From assembly GCA_964432995.1 (NCBI GenBank), contig CAYSPU010000149.1, positions 1 to 14,654 of the forward strand: a stretch of DNA of 14,654 bases. The letters run 5' to 3'. This document shows positions 13,103 through 14,654 of the stretch, one piece after another (position 1 is the stretch's first letter; each line of letters begins with the position of its first letter). This DNA comes from CAYSPU01 sp964432995 (GTDB lineage: Bacteria; Verrucomicrobiota; Verrucomicrobiia; Limisphaerales; JAHDYP01). The position numbers were made by a program, and so were the translations under genes. The notes below the pieces were generated by a model that was not told the DNA's origin, did no database searches, and saw only the letters and a list, made by a program, of their open reading frames with translations.

Positions 13103-14119
13103 ATGTCTTTGTGGGTTCTGCGCATTGTGTTTCTGAGTCTGACTACGGCGGCGGGCTATGCGATCACGCAGGTGCGGCCGGAGCTGATCGGGAACCCCAT
13201 GCTCGGCGTAGTGATCGGCTTTGGTTTCGGCGGGCTGCTGATCGCCGTGGACGAGATGGTGAGGGGATTCTCGTTGCGGGCGTTTTCGGCGATGACGTTC
13301 GGCCTGTTGCTGGGGACGCTGATTGCCCTGCTGATCGACAAGTCGGGGTTGTTCGAGTATGCGGAGGAGCGGCCGGTGCGGTGGATGATCCGGCTGGGGT
13401 TGTTCCTGGGCTTTGGGTATATCGGCATGATCCTGGCCATGCGGAGCAACAAGGAGGATTTTTCGTTGATCATCCCGTTCGTGCGGTTCGCGCCGCAGGC
13501 CCGGCCGGATGCGCTGCTGCTGCTGGACACCAGCGCCATCATCGACGGGCGGGTGGCGGACCTGATCGAGTCCCGGTTCGTGGAAGGGACGGTGGTGGTG
13601 CCGCGGTTCGTGCTCAAGGAACTGCGACAGATTGCCGATTCCAGCGATCCGATCCGCCGGGCGCGCGGGCGGCACGGTCTGGATGTCTTGGGTCGGATCC
13701 AGAAGCACCCGGGCAACGATGTGAAGATTCATGAGGCCGACTTTCCCGAAGAACCGGAAGTGGACATGAAGCTGGTGCGCCTGGCGCGGGCGTTGGGCGC
13801 CAAATTGTTCACGAACGACGTCAATCTCGGCAAAGTCGCCGGGCTGCACTCGGTGACCTGTGTGAACCTGAACGAGGTGGCGCGGGCGATGAAACCGGTG
13901 CTCCTCCCCGGCGAACGGTTCAGTCTCCGCCTGGTGCGCGAGGGCAAGGAAAAGGACCAGGGGGTGGGTTATCTCCACGACGGAACCATGGTCGTGGTCA
14001 ACCAGGGCCAGCGCCTGATCGGCCAACAGGTCGAGGTCCAAGTGCAGAGCGTTCTCCAGACGGGCGCCGGGATCCTGGTGTTCGCCGAACTCCGGAACGG
14101 AAACGGTTCGACTGCCTGA
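13103..14119 (+). CDS. Membrane-anchored PIN-TRAM domain protein (YacL-like)
   Basis: A 338-residue protein with four predicted membrane helices in the first about 115 residues (WVLRIVFLSLTTAAGYAI; MLGVVIGFGFGGLLIAV; AFSAMTFGLLLGTLIALLI; LGLFLGFGYIGMILAM). A cytoplasmic PIN nuclease domain follows (LLLDTSAIIDGR from Asp142; VVPRFVLKELRQIAD; ARGRHGLDVL; LFTNDVNLGKVA). It ends in a TRAM RNA-binding domain (about residues 267-335, including DGTMVVVNQGQRLIGQQVEV). Layout and length match Bacillus YacL and the mycobacterial PIN-TRAM proteins, presumed RNA-degrading housekeeping enzymes; no antitoxin partner is expected. The acidic PIN residues are present. ATG 13103 was chosen at the first helix; GTG 13094 would add three residues. 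The gene is divergent from the AbiEi-like remnant across 86 bp. Confidence 0.92.
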   Translation: MSLWVLRIVFLSLTTAAGYAITQVRPELIGNPMLGVVIGFGFGGLLIAVDEMVRGFSLRAFSAMTFGLLLGTLIALLIDKSGLFEYAEERPVRWMIRLGLFLGFGYIGMILAMRSNKEDFSLIIPFVRFAPQARPDALLLLDTSAIIDGRVADLIESRFVEGTVVVPRFVLKELRQIADSSDPIRRARGRHGLDVLGRIQKHPGNDVKIHEADFPEEPEVDMKLVRLARALGAKLFTNDVNLGKVAGLHSVTCVNLNEVARAMKPVLLPGERFSLRLVREGKEKDQGVGYLHDGTMVVVNQGQRLIGQQVEVQVQSVLQTGAGILVFAELRNGNGSTA

Positions 14120-14120
14120 G

Positions 14121-14137
14121 CCGCCTGCCCGAGGCGG
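14121..14137 (+). terminator. Hairpin just after the PIN-TRAM gene
   Basis: CCGCCT (14121-14126) and AGGCGG (14132-14137) form a perfect 6-bp stem with a 5-nt loop, 1 bp after the stop codon. No T-tract follows, so factor-independent termination is uncertain. Confidence 0.4.
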
Positions 14138-14233
14138 TGCCGCGTGCTTCGAGGACTGCTCCGACCGATTGCCTTGTCGCCACTTGCCGTGACCCTGAAT
14201 GCCACAGCAGAACGCAGAACCAAGATGGACGAG

Positions 14234-14352
14234 CCACGGATGAACACCGATGGACATGGACGGGGAGTGCTTTCTCCTTCACCTGTGTGCGGGGGGGAGC
14301 CGCTGTGTCGCGCAATCACTTCGTATCCGTGTGCCTCTGTGTCCAGCCGTGG
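14234..14352. repeat. Long imperfect inverted repeat in the spacer
   Basis: The left arm (from 14234) reads CCACGGATGAACACCGATGG. The reverse complement of the right arm (14322-14352) reads CCACGGCTGGACACAGAGGC. They agree in the blocks CCACGG, ACAC and G-ACA. About 60 bp lie between the arms. The GATG-AC motif also recurs directly (14224-14260). The sequence resembles the degenerate ATCCGTG / CCACGG spacer repeats common in this phylum, but membership is from memory. No gene is seen in 14138-14371. Confidence 0.45.
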
Positions 14353-14371
14353 TTAGACTGTCCCTTCCAGG

Positions 14372-14654
14372 ATGACTGTCGTGAGATCAGGCCATATACG
14401 TGCTCTGCGACGCTTGCTGTCGCCGGGCGAATTAACGGTGGATCCCGCGGTGCTGGAGTCGCATGCGGGCGATCGTTGGTCGGCGCGGCGCCGGCCGGAC
14501 GCCGTCGTGCTCGCGCGGAGCGCGGAGGCGGTGCGCGCGGTGCTGCGGTTCGCCCATCGGCATGGGATTCCGGTGACGACGCGCGGAGGCGGGCATGGCT
14601 ACGTGGGGGGCTGCGTCCCGACGCACGGCGGCCTGGTGCTGTCGGTCGCGCCCA
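14372..14654 (+). CDS. FAD-linked oxidase (GlcD/FAD_binding_4 family), 5' part
   Basis: The first 94 codons of a flavin-dependent oxidase or dehydrogenase of the glycolate/lactate oxidase (GlcD) type; the gene runs off the window end. After a short N-terminal region (LRRLLSPGELTVDPAVLESHAGDRW) comes ARRRPDAVVLARSAEAVRAV, LRFAHRHGIPVTTRGGGHGY and VGGCVPTHGGLVLS. This is the classic start of the FAD-binding domain, in which the glycine-rich TRGGGHGYVGG loop holds the FAD diphosphate. Members oxidise 2-hydroxy acids such as glycolate or D-lactate and pass electrons to the respiratory chain. ATG 14372 is the first start after an in-frame TAG at 14354-14356. No clear ribosome site is seen. The substrate cannot be set from this fragment. 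Confidence 0.88.
   Translation, partial: MTVVRSGHIRALRRLLSPGELTVDPAVLESHAGDRWSARRRPDAVVLARSAEAVRAVLRFAHRHGIPVTTRGGGHGYVGGCVPTHGGLVLSVAP

Noticed and set aside
13013..14257. A 414-codon - strand open frame opposite the PIN-TRAM gene
   Set aside because: Composition (His, Gln, Pro, Arg rich) and exact antisense position mark it as a shadow.

Overview
The window is a GC-rich draft contig: runs of N at 4851-4860 and 6199-6298 mark assembly gaps. It looks like a member of the Verrucomicrobiota, probably near the Pedosphaera/Limisphaera lineage. That placement is inferred from a secreted delta-60 repeat protein ending in a QRFYRV-type tail, an NPCBM-domain alpha-galactosidase-like hydrolase, many starts without clear Shine-Dalgarno sequences, and intergenic DNA full of short GC-rich repeats. 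No rRNA, tRNA or CRISPR array is visible.

Layout. 1-1883: 3' part of an adenosylcobalamin-dependent (class II) ribonucleotide reductase, + strand. 1884-2375: repeat-rich spacer with an 8-bp tandem repeat, a perfect 18-bp inverted repeat and several hairpins. 2376-3806: secreted delta-60 repeat protein, - strand. 3927-4607 and 4648-5913: a LOG-family (TIGR00730-like) protein and an M16 zinc peptidase, + strand, probably co-transcribed. 5914-6527: spacer with a tandem array of ~115-bp structured units broken by the 100-N gap. 6528-9035: GH36-like alpha-galactosidase, - strand, whose 5' end seems frameshifted. 9036-9405: spacer with a MITE-like element that has imperfect terminal inverted repeats and three perfect 24-bp repeats. 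9406-11301: exported M3 (PepF-like) oligopeptidase, - strand. 11302-13102: a mosaic of gene remnants around an intact-looking vapBC pair: the tail of a lost gene, vapC, vapB, the truncated N-terminus of a secreted glycoside hydrolase, and the C-terminal part of an AbiEi-like antitoxin/regulator fused in frame to that hydrolase start. 13103-14119: membrane-anchored PIN-TRAM protein (YacL-like), + strand. 14120-14371: spacer with a long imperfect inverted repeat. 14372-end: N-terminus of a GlcD-type FAD-linked oxidase.

Most genes are housekeeping or degradative: deoxynucleotide synthesis, protein and peptide turnover, and galactoside hydrolysis. They do not form one pathway. The accessory interest lies in the repeats between genes and in the 11.3-13.1 kb scrap zone, where toxin-antitoxin genes sit at the break points of two truncated genes. 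I see no convincing new multi-gene defence or biosynthetic system. The best leads are the ~115-bp array, the repeat family shared by two spacers, and the chimeric AbiEi/hydrolase reading frame.
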